Positions 8,011 through 17,342 of a stretch of DNA of 24,616 bases are shown here, piece by piece. Each line of letters begins with the position of its first letter. Position 1 is the first letter of the stretch. The DNA lies in assembly GCA_029861795.1 (NCBI GenBank), contig JAOTYS010000020.1:1-24616 (forward strand), given 5' to 3'. Below the pieces are notes generated by a model. The model was not told the DNA's origin. It searched no databases and saw only the letters and a list, made by a program, of their open reading frames with translations. Made by a program: the position numbers and the translations under genes. The stretch is from Gammaproteobacteria bacterium. GTDB taxonomy: Bacteria; Pseudomonadota; Gammaproteobacteria; Arenicellales; JAOTYS01.

Positions 8011-9257
8011 AGATTCTCGTAGTATGCTTCATTGTCCTGTTAGCGACGGTGGGTTTGGCCTTGTTCGCGATCGAGGATCCGGGTTACGTGCTCATAGCGC
8101 GTGCGCCCTGGACCGTCGAGATGCCGGTTACAGTTTTTGCCGCCATTGTCTTTCTCGCGGTAGTGATCAGTTTTTTCCTGCTCAGAATTTTAGTCGGGTT
8201 GTGGCGCACACCCCATGCAATCGGTGTGTGGAGACAACAGAGATCGCTGGAGAAGAGACAGCAGTCACTGGTGCGCGGCTATGCACACATGCTCGAGGGG
8301 GACTGGATCAAGGCAGAAAAAGACTTAGTGACGAGAATCGACGACAGTCAGACGCCGCTATTGGGTTATGTCGGAGCGGCCTACTCAGCGCAACAGCAAG
8401 GCGATATCGAGAAGCGTGACACCTACCTTGCGCAAGCCCATGATGCGGATCCCAAGCGCAATCTTGCTATTGGCCTAATTCAGGCGCGAATGCAATATCA
8501 GGATGGTCAGCTGAAAGAGGCGTTGGCTAATCTCAGGGAGTTGCGCATCAAGGCACCGAAGAACGATCGTGTGTTAGCACTGACCGCCGACGTGTTACGG
8601 GCCTCAAAAAAGTGGAGTGAGTCGGTTGACCTGTTGCCCGCGTTGCGCAAAAACCAGGCCTTTGCCGAGGCAGAACTTGAGAGCAGAACTCTAGAGGCCT
8701 ACGGAGGCCTACTCGAGGCTACGGAAACCGGCGCAGATCCAACGACCCTAAGAAACACCTGGAACAAACTGCCAGCGAAACTAAAGCGCAATCCGAAATT
8801 GCTCAGCGCTTACGTGAAGCAACTTATTAACTTGGGGAAGATGGAGCAGGCCGAGTCAATGCTACGCGCCGCCATAAACAAACAGTGGGACGCTGATCTG
8901 GTTGCGCTATATGGCTCGGTGAAGACTAGGGACTTACAAAGCCAATTCAACGCTGCCGAGCAATGGACCACCGACCATCCTGCCGATCCCAGCTTGATGC
9001 TCAGCCTAGGTCTACTCGCAATGGAGAATAAACTGTGGGGCAAAGCACGCAGCTATCTGGAGACATGTATAGCCAACAACGGTCCGGAAGAAGCGCACAG
9101 AGTGCTGGGGAGTCTGCTGGAAAATCTGGGCGAAAAAGACCAGGCTTTGCAGTGTTACCGCCAAGGTCTGGAGAAGAGTACCTCTACAAGTTTACCTGCT
9201 CTTCCTGAGCCAGAAACAGCAAGCGAACCGACGCCAAAAGAAGCAGCGACTGCGTAG
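8007..9257 (+). CDS. hemY: HemY, membrane protein with TPR repeats
   Basis: HemY family of the proteobacterial heme operon, 416 residues; this is not the Bacillus protoporphyrinogen oxidase of the same name. The N-terminal HemY_N domain has two transmembrane helices (about 1-21 and 39-64), with the conserved DPGYVLI between them and the RGYAHMLEGDWIKAEKDL segment after. The remainder is alpha-helical TPR-type repeat; clear units occur near SLMLSLGLLAMENKLWGKA and HRVLGSLLENLGEKDQALQ. The C-terminus is a Pro/Glu/Thr-rich tail. It overlaps hemX by four bases, so the two are co-translated. HemX and HemY are thought to organise heme-pathway enzymes at the inner membrane; the exact role is not established. 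Confidence 0.93.
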   Translation: MKILVVCFIVLLATVGLALFAIEDPGYVLIARAPWTVEMPVTVFAAIVFLAVVISFFLLRILVGLWRTPHAIGVWRQQRSLEKRQQSLVRGYAHMLEGDWIKAEKDLVTRIDDSQTPLLGYVGAAYSAQQQGDIEKRDTYLAQAHDADPKRNLAIGLIQARMQYQDGQLKEALANLRELRIKAPKNDRVLALTADVLRASKKWSESVDLLPALRKNQAFAEAELESRTLEAYGGLLEATETGADPTTLRNTWNKLPAKLKRNPKLLSAYVKQLINLGKMEQAESMLRAAINKQWDADLVALYGSVKTRDLQSQFNAAEQWTTDHPADPSLMLSLGLLAMENKLWGKARSYLETCIANNGPEEAHRVLGSLLENLGEKDQALQCYRQGLEKSTSTSLPALPEPETASEPTPKEAATA

Positions 9258-9290
9258 CCATTCGGTGAGCCTCACCCCTTCAGAGCCAGC

Positions 9291-10316
9291 TCATCTGGGT
9301 TGCGCATCACTTGAGAACTCAAACGAGTCGTAAAACAAACGATCGGCTCTCAATCCGTGGGAGGCAAATGCACTCTTACCTGCCTCGATCATAGGAGGCG
9401 GGCCGCTAGCGTACACCTCGTACTCGTCGAGGCACGGGTAAGCGTCGATTAGAGCCTGATGGACCCAGCCCACTGCCCCCGACCACCAGTCATCCGGTTG
9501 CGGCTCGGACAGTACTGGGGTGTAGCTCAGTCCAGGATGTCGTGCACACCACCCATCAATCATCGTATCCAAGTAAAGATCTCGCTTTGCCCTTACTCCC
9601 CAAAACAAGTGAATGGGTCGTTTAATACCTTTAACAAAAGCGTCTTCCAGTATCGATTTGACCGGAGCGATCCCAGTTCCGCCAGCCATCATCAAGATCG
9701 GTTGCTGTGATTCCTCGCGCAGGAAGAAGGTCCCCAAGGGCCCCTGCAAGCGGAGTATGTCCCGCTCTTTCATTGCACTGAAAACATGGTTGGTGAATCG
9801 CCCGTCCGGCACCAAGCGTATATGTATTTCCAAGGTGTTGTCCTGAAAAGGTGCATTCGCCAACGAAAAGCTACGACGACGCCCGTCACGCAGCAGAATA
9901 TCGATATACTGCCCGGCGAGGAACTGTAAGCGCTGCTGCTGGGGTAACTGCAACTGCAATGCCATTACATCATGAGCCAGATTTTCCATACTCGCCACCC
10001 GGCATGGCATCATTTTGATCTCGATGTTTTGCGCGGCCGCGATCTCGCCAACAGCAATGATCAAGTCCTCCAATGGCCTAGCTTGGCACAACAGTACCTT
10101 GCCGTCGGCCTTTTCCTCGTCTGTCAAAACCTGCGCCTGAACCTGACCATAGTCGACACGACCCTGAATGAGATCGGCCTTACAACTGCCACAGGCACCG
10201 TCGCGACAGCTATAGGGAAACACACGGCCATGACGTAGCGCAGCCTGTAATACCGTTTCATTTTGCTCGACCTGGAATTGCTTTCCACTGGAGCGATTGA
10301 CTACGTTAAACGTCAT
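9291..10316 (-). CDS. Flavin/2Fe-2S oxidoreductase, CDP-6-deoxy-delta-3,4-glucoseen reductase-like
   Basis: An electron-transfer protein of 341 residues from the ATG at 10316. The N-terminal plant-type [2Fe-2S] ferredoxin domain has Cys37, Cys42, Cys45 and Cys77. A ferredoxin-reductase FAD domain follows (RSFSLAN, 149-155), then an NAD(P)H domain (AGGTGIAPV, 211-219; ASGPPPMI, 303-310). The architecture resembles the reductases of 3,6-dideoxysugar synthesis, and also the reductase subunits of aromatic-ring and methane-type monooxygenases. No partner gene is next to it, so the substrate is unknown. The frame is open back to a GTG at 10436, but that codon overlaps the -10 of a good promoter. 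The family normally begins at MTFNVVN, so I use 10316. The gene is convergent with hemY and only 33 bases separate them. Confidence 0.85.
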   Translation of the reverse strand: MTFNVVNRSSGKQFQVEQNETVLQAALRHGRVFPYSCRDGACGSCKADLIQGRVDYGQVQAQVLTDEEKADGKVLLCQARPLEDLIIAVGEIAAAQNIEIKMMPCRVASMENLAHDVMALQLQLPQQQRLQFLAGQYIDILLRDGRRRSFSLANAPFQDNTLEIHIRLVPDGRFTNHVFSAMKERDILRLQGPLGTFFLREESQQPILMMAGGTGIAPVKSILEDAFVKGIKRPIHLFWGVRAKRDLYLDTMIDGWCARHPGLSYTPVLSEPQPDDWWSGAVGWVHQALIDAYPCLDEYEVYASGPPPMIEAGKSAFASHGLRADRLFYDSFEFSSDAQPR

Positions 10317-10434
10317 GGCGAGCGGTGGGTCATTAACATTGATGCAGTGCGCATAGGTTGTCGCTAGTTCTCCATCACCGCCGACCATCGTCTCGGTTTT
10401 TTTATACCGGTCACCGGCGCCAACGGTGATGGGC

Positions 10435-10463
10435 ACAATAATTTTGCGCCGCTACGCTGTCAA
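10435..10463 (-). promoter_or_regulatory. Sigma-70 promoter for the oxidoreductase gene
   Basis: On the minus strand a perfect TTGACA (10463-10458), a 17-base spacer and TATTGT (10440-10435, 4/6) form one of the best promoters in the window. Transcription would begin near 10428. This leaves a leader of about 110 bases before the ATG at 10316 and rules out the GTG at 10436 as the start from this promoter. Confidence 0.6.
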
Positions 10464-10496
10464 GGAAGGCGCAGTGTAGATTGGAATTTTGCGCCG
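10440..10496 (+). repeat. Direct repeat AATTTTGCGCCG, two copies
   Basis: The 12-mer AATTTTGCGCCG occurs at 10440-10451 and again at 10485-10496, in the divergent promoter region. The first copy fills part of the spacer of the oxidoreductase promoter, so it could be an operator. A 10-base match (AATTTTGCGC) recurs at 12503-12512, upstream of the dynamin-like gene. Confidence 0.5.
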
Positions 10497-10571
10497 TCCC
10501 TGACTTACACTGCCAGAACTGTGAAGCAGACGAGCACCAGCACTCATAGAGTAAGATCGCGGAAAGAACCA

Positions 10572-11618
10572 ATGAACATTTTGGTGATCAAACAGACCTC
10601 ACTCGGCGATGTGCTCCATGCCAGCGGCCACATTAGAGCTATCAAGAAAGCCTACCCGGGGTGCAACATCACTCTACTGACCGCAAGCAGCTCCTACGAG
10701 TTATTCCGCTACAACCCAAATATTGACGAATTTTTGCTGTTCGAAAAGGACAGAGTGCGACGCCTGTGGATGCGCCACCCCCTGTGGACCACAAAGCACA
10801 TCCTGGAACTAATCCGACGGCTTAGAAAAACCCATTATGATCTCGCCTTTGACCTGCAGGGCCGGGCACGTTCCGTGCTGTTCCTATACGCCGCCCGGGC
10901 CCAAAACAAATTTGTAAAGGGGCGTTGGCTTGGCTTGAAGCGCTACCATAAACCAGAAATTCACGCGATCGAGGAGATGAATGGTGTGTTGCGGCTTGCT
11001 GGCATCAATACAGAGCATACTGCGATGGAGATCTTCACTTCGGACAGCGAGTGTCAGGCCATCGATACGCTGTTGACGCGAATCAATCCACAGTCAAAAA
11101 GGGTAGTGATCGTCAGCCCCTTCACACGCTGGGCGACGAAAAATTGGGACGCAGACAAATTTGCCAGCCTCGCTGCCCGCGTTGCGCAACACGCGATGGT
11201 GATATTCACTAGCTCGGCCGACAAGAGTATAGAGATTGACCAACTGATAGCATCCACTCGATCGCCATATATCTTTAACGCAGCAGGGACGCTAAGCCTA
11301 CTTGAGTTCGCCGAGCTCGTCAGACGTGCTGATCTGGTAGTGACCGGCGACAGCTTTCCCATGCATGTGGCAAGCGCGGTGCACACACCCCTCATCGCAC
11401 TGTTCGGACCTACTGATGAAAAGCGTGTGGGTCCTATCGGCCGTCACGTCACCGTGATCCGAGCTGACGAAGTCTGCCGCCGTTGCTACCGACGCAACCG
11501 TTGTACCCGCAACTGCATCAACCATGTTCCAGTAGCCAAGGTTTTTGAAGAGGCACGCCACTGGCTCGGCGAACAGATAGTGCCCGTGAGCATCGGTGTG
11601 CGCTCTGGCCGGAGCTAA
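10572..11618 (+). CDS. Heptosyltransferase-type glycosyltransferase (GT family 9)
   Basis: A 348-residue glycosyltransferase of the WaaC/WaaF/WaaQ class, which adds ADP-heptose or a similar sugar to the lipopolysaccharide core at the inner face of the inner membrane. It begins ILVIKQTSLGDVLHASG, the family N-terminal motif with the catalytic Asp. The C-terminal half has the donor-binding VVTGDSFPMHVASAVHTPLIALFGPT. A Cys-rich segment follows (CRRCYRRNRCTRNC), seen in several family members. I use the ATG at 10572, preceded by GGAAAG five bases upstream; an upstream GTG at 10521 would add 17 residues with no homology. Only five bases separate it from mutM. Which core heptose it adds cannot be told from sequence. 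Confidence 0.85.
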   Translation: MNILVIKQTSLGDVLHASGHIRAIKKAYPGCNITLLTASSSYELFRYNPNIDEFLLFEKDRVRRLWMRHPLWTTKHILELIRRLRKTHYDLAFDLQGRARSVLFLYAARAQNKFVKGRWLGLKRYHKPEIHAIEEMNGVLRLAGINTEHTAMEIFTSDSECQAIDTLLTRINPQSKRVVIVSPFTRWATKNWDADKFASLAARVAQHAMVIFTSSADKSIEIDQLIASTRSPYIFNAAGTLSLLEFAELVRRADLVVTGDSFPMHVASAVHTPLIALFGPTDEKRVGPIGRHVTVIRADEVCRRCYRRNRCTRNCINHVPVAKVFEEARHWLGEQIVPVSIGVRSGRS

Positions 11619-11623
11619 AAGCT

Positions 11624-12439
11624 ATGCCAGAGCTCCCGGAGGTGGAGATCACTCTAAGAGGCATTGCACCGCATATCGTTGGTCGCAAAGTGCAGAGAGT
11701 TGAGGTGCGCCAACCGAGGTTGCGTTGGCCGGTACCACCCAGCCTGTGTAAGCAACTACCCGGACAACGTATCGAGCAAATCAGCCGACGCGCTAAGTAT
11801 CTGTTGATCAAGGCTGGCTCTGGTACTGTAATCATTCACCTTGGGATGTCCGGCAGTCTCCGGTTATTACGCGCCGACACCCGTCCGGCACCTCATGACC
11901 ATTTCGATATGATCTTCGATAATGATGCTTGCCTCAGGTTACGCGATCCGCGCCGGTTTGGCTGCGTGCTGTGGACCCTTGCCGACCCGCGGGAGCACCA
12001 CCTGCTGCGCACGCTGGGACCTGAGCCACTTTCGCATCAGTTCGATGGTGACTATCTACATCGACTCTCCAGGGGCCGGATGAGCACCGTCAAGGCGTTC
12101 ATCATGAACGCCAAGATCGTAGCGGGTATCGGCAATATCTACGCGTGCGAAGCGCTTTTTCGCAGCCGCATACACCCCAGCCGGCAAGCAGGTCGCATTT
12201 CAAAAGCACGTTACCAGCGGCTTGTTGCCTGCATAAAATCCACCCTTGGGGACGCCCTGCGAGCCGGTGGGACCACGCTAAGGGACTTCACCCACAGCGA
12301 TGGTACTCCCGGTTACTTTGGCCACACGCTTCAGGTCTATGGCCGCGCTGGAGAACCCTGTACCGAATGTGGCCAGCCAATTAGGAGGCAAATAAGGAAC
12401 CAACGGTCCAGCTTTTTGTGCCCACACTGTCAGCGATGA
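11624..12439 (+). CDS. mutM: Formamidopyrimidine-DNA glycosylase (MutM/Fpg)
   Basis: Base-excision repair enzyme that removes 8-oxoguanine and formamidopyrimidines and cleaves the abasic site by beta,delta-elimination. The 271 residues are standard. The start MPELPEVE gives the catalytic N-terminal Pro (after Met removal) and Glu. Lys58 in RRAKYLL and the Asn of NAKIVAGIGNIYACEALF are conserved. The C-terminal zinc finger has Cys246, Cys249, Cys266 and Cys269. A GGAG nine bases upstream of the ATG overlaps the end of the glycosyltransferase gene, so the two are probably one transcript. Identification is secure. Confidence 0.98.
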   Translation: MPELPEVEITLRGIAPHIVGRKVQRVEVRQPRLRWPVPPSLCKQLPGQRIEQISRRAKYLLIKAGSGTVIIHLGMSGSLRLLRADTRPAPHDHFDMIFDNDACLRLRDPRRFGCVLWTLADPREHHLLRTLGPEPLSHQFDGDYLHRLSRGRMSTVKAFIMNAKIVAGIGNIYACEALFRSRIHPSRQAGRISKARYQRLVACIKSTLGDALRAGGTTLRDFTHSDGTPGYFGHTLQVYGRAGEPCTECGQPIRRQIRNQRSSFLCPHCQR

Positions 12440-12506
12440 GCCTCTTTGGAACTTAATGTATTGGGTAAACTTATGTGATAAATTCCATTGAAAATCAGGG
12501 GTAATT

Positions 12507-12535
12507 TTGCGCTGGCAACTGTAATGGTGTATATG
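12507..12535 (+). promoter_or_regulatory. Possible sigma-70 promoter for the dynamin-like gene
   Basis: TTGCGC (12507-12512), a 17-base spacer and TATATG (12530-12535, 4/6) could start a transcript near 12542. That transcript would carry the two hairpins and the tandem repeat as a leader of about 125 bases. The -35 overlaps the AATTTTGCGC motif shared with the 10440-10496 region. Confidence 0.35.
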
Positions 12536-12550
12536 TGAATGGTAGGGTGA

Positions 12551-12597
12551 CGGCCCGAGTGAGGCCGCAGGACCAATGGTTAACCTTCGAAAGAAGG
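12551..12597 (+). other. Two-hairpin leader, candidate structured RNA
   Basis: Hairpin A pairs CGGCC (12551-12555) with GGCCG (12563-12567) around a seven-base loop. Hairpin B pairs CCTTC (12584-12588) with GAAGG (12593-12597) around a GAAA tetraloop of the stable GNRA type. Neither is followed by a T-run, so they are not terminators. I do not recognise a known riboswitch class. This may be a structured 5' leader of the dynamin-like gene. Confidence 0.4.
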
Positions 12598-12599
12598 CA

Positions 12600-12635
12600 C
12601 CCATAACAGCGTCCTATCCCATAACAGCGTCCTAT
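12600..12635 (+). repeat. Perfect 18-bp tandem duplication overlapping a TATAAT
   Basis: CCCATAACAGCGTCCTAT occurs twice head to tail (12600-12617 and 12618-12635). The end of the second copy, together with the next three bases, forms a consensus TATAAT (12633-12638), 31 bases before the ATG of the dynamin-like gene. The junction of the first copy reads TATCCC instead. No -35 is evident at 16-18 bases. Confidence 0.8.
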
Positions 12636-12668
12636 AATGAACAACTATAGCTGCAGAGTAAGAGAGCA

Positions 12669-14645
12669 ATGATCGATAACAGGATCGAACAGGAATTTGA
12701 TGCCTACGGTCACTGGCGCAGTGACCTAAAGAGTTCAATCGTCAGCTTCCGGGACTGGCTCACCGAACAGAAACTCGGTGATGTTCAGACGGAGCAACGG
12801 CTGGATCAAGCCCTGATCGGCCTGCGCGACGACAAGTTGTATGTCGCGTTCGTGGCGGAGTTTTCGCGCGGCAAATCGGAACTTATTAATGCGACTTTTT
12901 TTGGGCAACTAGGTCGCCGAGTGTTACCTTCCAGCGCAGGTCGCACCACGATGTGCCCCACAGAGTTGATCTATGAAGAAGACTCTCCTGCCCATATCCA
13001 GCTACTCCCGATTGAGACCCGCAGCACCTACACTACGATCGCTGAGTACAAGACCGATCCGGACGAGTGGTCCACTATTGCGCTAGACCTAGACGATCCC
13101 GATCAAGTGTCAGAAGCATTAGATAGCATAACTGAAGTAAAGCTTGTATCCCAAGATCAGGCTCGCGAGCTAGGTCTGCCGATCGCACGGGACACCGCCC
13201 ATGACGACGGTATGAGGTTGCGCGCCGATGGACTGGTCGAGATTCCACGTTGGCGCCACGCGGTCATCAACTTCCCCCATCCGTTACTTGAGCAAGGCTT
13301 AGTCATCCTTGACACACCCGGACTCAACGCATTGGGAATTGAACCCGAACTGACAATAAACATGTTATCCGCTGCCCATGCGGTAGTTTTTATTCTGGCA
13401 GCCGATGCGGGTGTAACTAAATCTGATTTAGTGGTCTGGCGTGATCACATCAGCGGTGACAATGGTTCAAGCAAAAAGGGTCAGCTTGTCGTACTGAATA
13501 AGATCGACGTGTTATGGGATGAGTTGAAAGATAGGGTCGAAGTCGATCATGAAATCCTTCGTCAGATAAGCTCAACGGCAAGAACGTTGGATGTACCTGA
13601 GGAGAACATTTACCCGGTCTCAGCTCAAAAAGCCTTGCTTGGCAAGATCAAGGGCGATCAAACACTGGTGGAGAACAGTAAAATTCTTGCACTCGAGGAC
13701 GCGCTTGCCAACGTGCTCGTTCCAAGAAAACGCGACATTGTGCGAGAAAATGTGGAGAGTGAGATCATCGCGATAACCGACACCATTCGCGGTATGGTGG
13801 AACAACGTTTGAAAGATGTGCACGATCATCTGTCCGAACTTGACAATCTGAGCAGCAACAATATGGAAGTTATAGAGGACATCATGAGCAAGGTGCGTTC
13901 TGATAAAGAAAATCTTGAGAAGAACCTACAACGTTTTCAGGCTACCAGATCGATCTTTTCTCAATTGACGCATCGCCTGTATGAAGGCCTGAGTATGGCG
14001 AATCTGGAACGGATGATCGCCCAGGGCAAAAAAGAAATGGAGACAAGTCTGACCACTGCAGGATTGCGGCGAAATATGGTTGGTTTTTTTGATGAGATCC
14101 GCGTAGCCATGGCTGCTGCAACCGATCAGGCTAACGAAATACAGGCGCTAATGGAGGGCGTATATAAGAAATTCCACGAGGAGCATGGTATTGCCAATGT
14201 TAAGCCGCGCAGGTTTAGCACCAAAAGATATCAACGAGAACTCAAACGCCTTGAGGACCGCCATGAGCACTTCCTAAGGGGCATGTCTATGGTGATGACC
14301 GAACAATGGGCGCTAATTCGTAAATTCCACGAGTCCGTCGTATCCAAAACCAGGCAAATATTCGAGCGCGCCAATCGCGATGTTGACAACTGGTTGAAAA
14401 CCATAATGTCGCCGATGGAATCACAGGTGAGAGAACACCAAATGCAACTTCGTCGCCGCCTAGAAAGTATCAAGCGCATTCACAAGGCCAGCGACACATT
14501 GGAAGATCGGACCGCAGAATTGCATTTAGTGCGCGAAGGCATCGCGGAGCAAAACCTCAGGATGCAAGCCCTAACGGAAGAGATCAAACGTTGTCTAGAC
14601 GGGGAAAGCTGGGCGGAAAACTATCGGCTAGAAAACACCGCTTAG
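12669..14645 (+). CDS. Dynamin-like GTPase
   Basis: A large bacterial dynamin-family GTPase of 658 residues. The G domain shows a P-loop AEFSRGKS (63-70), threonines at 93-94 (switch I), DTPG (215-218), NKID (277-280) and SAQKA (318-322). The long C-terminal half (about 355-655) is helical and rich in charged residues, with coiled-coil character, as expected for stalk and bundle parts. No transmembrane helix is visible, so membrane contact, if any, would be peripheral. The first P-loop position is Ala rather than the usual Gly. From memory of the family, VAEFSRGKSELIN is conserved in related gammaproteobacterial proteins, so it is probably active. Members of the superfamily remodel membranes or act in stress and phage defence; the role of this one is unknown. 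It stands alone, with an unusual leader. Confidence 0.85.
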   Translation: MIDNRIEQEFDAYGHWRSDLKSSIVSFRDWLTEQKLGDVQTEQRLDQALIGLRDDKLYVAFVAEFSRGKSELINATFFGQLGRRVLPSSAGRTTMCPTELIYEEDSPAHIQLLPIETRSTYTTIAEYKTDPDEWSTIALDLDDPDQVSEALDSITEVKLVSQDQARELGLPIARDTAHDDGMRLRADGLVEIPRWRHAVINFPHPLLEQGLVILDTPGLNALGIEPELTINMLSAAHAVVFILAADAGVTKSDLVVWRDHISGDNGSSKKGQLVVLNKIDVLWDELKDRVEVDHEILRQISSTARTLDVPEENIYPVSAQKALLGKIKGDQTLVENSKILALEDALANVLVPRKRDIVRENVESEIIAITDTIRGMVEQRLKDVHDHLSELDNLSSNNMEVIEDIMSKVRSDKENLEKNLQRFQATRSIFSQLTHRLYEGLSMANLERMIAQGKKEMETSLTTAGLRRNMVGFFDEIRVAMAAATDQANEIQALMEGVYKKFHEEHGIANVKPRRFSTKRYQRELKRLEDRHEHFLRGMSMVMTEQWALIRKFHESVVSKTRQIFERANRDVDNWLKTIMSPMESQVREHQMQLRRRLESIKRIHKASDTLEDRTAELHLVREGIAEQNLRMQALTEEIKRCLDGESWAENYRLENTA

Positions 14646-14696
14646 AAACATTCCCAGCCAAAATTCCTTCGACAAATCACGGCTGCACTAGCCAGA

Positions 14697-15468
<772 letters not shown>

Positions 15469-15558
15469 TTTTCCTCCCTGCAAATGGCAAAAGAGCGAAG
15501 AGTATCGGTGTGACTAGTTGTGAGTCAAACTGAAGAGCAGGAGTCGTGTTGCAGTTTT

Positions 15559-16113
15559 TCAAACCACTTCGACCAGGTGGTATCCCACGTTGCCGGCAGT
15601 TTGGCTACGCGCCAGCCTCCATTCATGGGGGATCGGCAGAGGATCCAGGGAACGCTCTGCCTCTAGGTAGAGCAAAGCACCCGGCTCAAGCATGCGTTTG
15701 TCTTGAAGAAATTTGCAGCAACGCTGCACATAACCTTGCATGAAAGGTGGATCTAGAAAGACCAAGTCAAACTTTTCGTTGGTTTGTCGGAGAAAAGCAA
15801 CTGCATCACAGCGTGAGATAGTAAGGTTTTCGGCGGCAAGTTCACTACGGTTCCGCTCCAACATAGCTACTGCCTCCCGGCTCTGCTCCACCATTAAGAC
15901 CTTAGTCGCACCCCGTGACAAAGCCTCAAAACCGAGCGCGCCGCTGCCGGCAAACAAATCTAGGCAAGATCTGTCCGCTATCCACGGCAGCAACCAATTA
16001 AACAATGTCTCGCGCACGCGATCAGGAGTAGGCCGCAGACCACGGACCGGCGCTAGGGGTAGCCGACGCCCGCGCCACTCACCGCCGATGATACGTAGGC
16101 TGTTACGTGTCAT
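15559..16113 (-). CDS. rsmD: 16S rRNA (guanine-N2)-methyltransferase RsmD
   Basis: Methylates G966 (E. coli numbering) of 16S rRNA in the small ribosomal subunit, using S-adenosylmethionine. From the ATG at 16113 it has 184 residues. Visible marks are RIIGGEWRGRRL near the N-terminus, RPTPDRVRETLFNWL, the SAM-binding DLFAGSGALG (52-61) and the catalytic DPPF (121-124). The start is fixed by GGGAG five bases upstream. The rsmD-coaD-ferredoxin order on one strand, divergent from ftsY, is a familiar gammaproteobacterial layout. Confidence 0.96.
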   Translation of the reverse strand: MTRNSLRIIGGEWRGRRLPLAPVRGLRPTPDRVRETLFNWLLPWIADRSCLDLFAGSGALGFEALSRGATKVLMVEQSREAVAMLERNRSELAAENLTISRCDAVAFLRQTNEKFDLVFLDPPFMQGYVQRCCKFLQDKRMLEPGALLYLEAERSLDPLPIPHEWRLARSQTAGNVGYHLVEVV

Positions 16114-16333
16114 GGCTACTCCCGCGGTGTAGCACAATTACAACAATGTCGGACACGCGCATGTTTCTGATCTAATCTCATCTCAGCCCACGTTAGACTT
16201 GCCAAAGCTCGACCACATTCTTCTGCGGGCGAAGGCTACAACGATTCATAAGTCGGATGGTAGGATAACGCATCCAACAACCCACTGAACGAAAGAGACT
16301 CCCTTGCGTCAGTTCACCTATAAAGGATTTTGA

Positions 16334-17323
16334 ATGCCATTGTTTAAAGCCAGGCGCACCGAATCGGGCTCAGCGCAACAGGGCAGCAGCGAGGATGCCT
16401 CCCTCAGATCTCGGTTATCCAAAACCCGCAGCGCGCTCACCGGTGGACTCTTAGCCCTGTTTGGACAGAAACATGAGCTGCCAGAGGGTTGCTTTGATGA
16501 TCTCGAGGATTTGCTGCTGAGTTCCGATATTGGGGTGCAGGCAAGCAGCGCCATTGTGGAAGCAGTTCGCAGCGAAGCGAAGCGTCAACGCGTGGCCAAC
16601 GCAAGCGCAGTGCTGGACCTGGTGCGCCAGCAAATGCGGCGCGTCTTGGACCCGCATAGCCAACCCTTGGAGCTCAATACTCCCGTCAGGCCTCTTGTCG
16701 TACTGATCGTTGGCGTTAATGGGGTTGGTAAGACAACTACCACAGCACGATTGGCCTACGCCTGGAAAAAATCGGGCTTGTCGATAATGATGGCAGCATG
16801 TGACACATTCCGCGCTGCAGCCATCGAACAACTCAAAGCCTGGGGGGAGCGGCTCGACGTCCCAGTCATCGCCCAGCAGCGCGGTGCAGACGCAGCCGCC
16901 GTAGCGCACGATGCGCTCACTGCGGCCCAAGCGCGAGGCTGCGATGTGTTGTTAGTGGACACGGCGGGTCGCCAGCATACTCACTCTGATCTGATGGAAC
17001 AACTGAGCAAGATTCAACGGGTGATTCAGAAATTGGACTCCAGCGCGCCCCATGAAGTACTGCTAGTACTGGACGCAGCAACCGGACAAAACGCACTGTC
17101 GCAGATTGATCACTTCCGAACGCAGATCGATGTGACGGGGCTTTGTCTAACCAAATTGGATGGTACAGCAAAGGGTGGCGTGCTATTAGCCATCACTCAG
17201 AAATACGGAGTGCCTATACGTTACATCGGAGTGGGAGAGGGCATGGATGATCTGCGCGAGTTTGATGCCTCAGATTTCGTTGAAGCGTTATTGCCTCAAG
17301 ACCTCTCTGTCGGTGCTTCATAG
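16334..17323 (+). CDS. ftsY: Signal recognition particle receptor FtsY
   Basis: SRP GTPase that docks ribosome-SRP complexes at the inner membrane for co-translational insertion. NG domains are clear: G1 [11 protein letters not shown] (127-137), DTFRAAA (157-163), DTAGR (209-213), [10 protein letters not shown] (273-282) and the C-terminal [12 protein letters not shown]. At 329 residues it lacks the long acidic N-terminal A domain of E. coli FtsY (497 residues); only about 45 residues precede the N domain. AAGGA six bases upstream supports the ATG. A TGG-TAGGAT sequence (16258-16266) could be a weak extended -10 in the 220-base divergent region. It leads the ftsY-ftsE-ftsX set. Confidence 0.97.
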   Translation: MPLFKARRTESGSAQQGSSEDASLRSRLSKTRSALTGGLLALFGQKHELPEGCFDDLEDLLLSSDIGVQASSAIVEAVRSEAKRQRVANASAVLDLVRQQMRRVLDPHSQPLELNTPVRPLVVLIVGVNGVGKTTTTARLAYAWKKSGLSIMMAACDTFRAAAIEQLKAWGERLDVPVIAQQRGADAAAVAHDALTAAQARGCDVLLVDTAGRQHTHSDLMEQLSKIQRVIQKLDSSAPHEVLLVLDAATGQNALSQIDHFRTQIDVTGLCLTKLDGTAKGGVLLAITQKYGVPIRYIGVGEGMDDLREFDASDFVEALLPQDLSVGAS

Positions 17324-17342
17324 TTCCTGTTGCTGCTAACCT

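Noticed and set aside
9264..9276. GGTGAG-C-CTCACC palindrome between hemY and the oxidoreductase gene as a terminator
   Set aside because: The usable stem is only four base pairs with a five-base loop, and there is no T-run on either strand.
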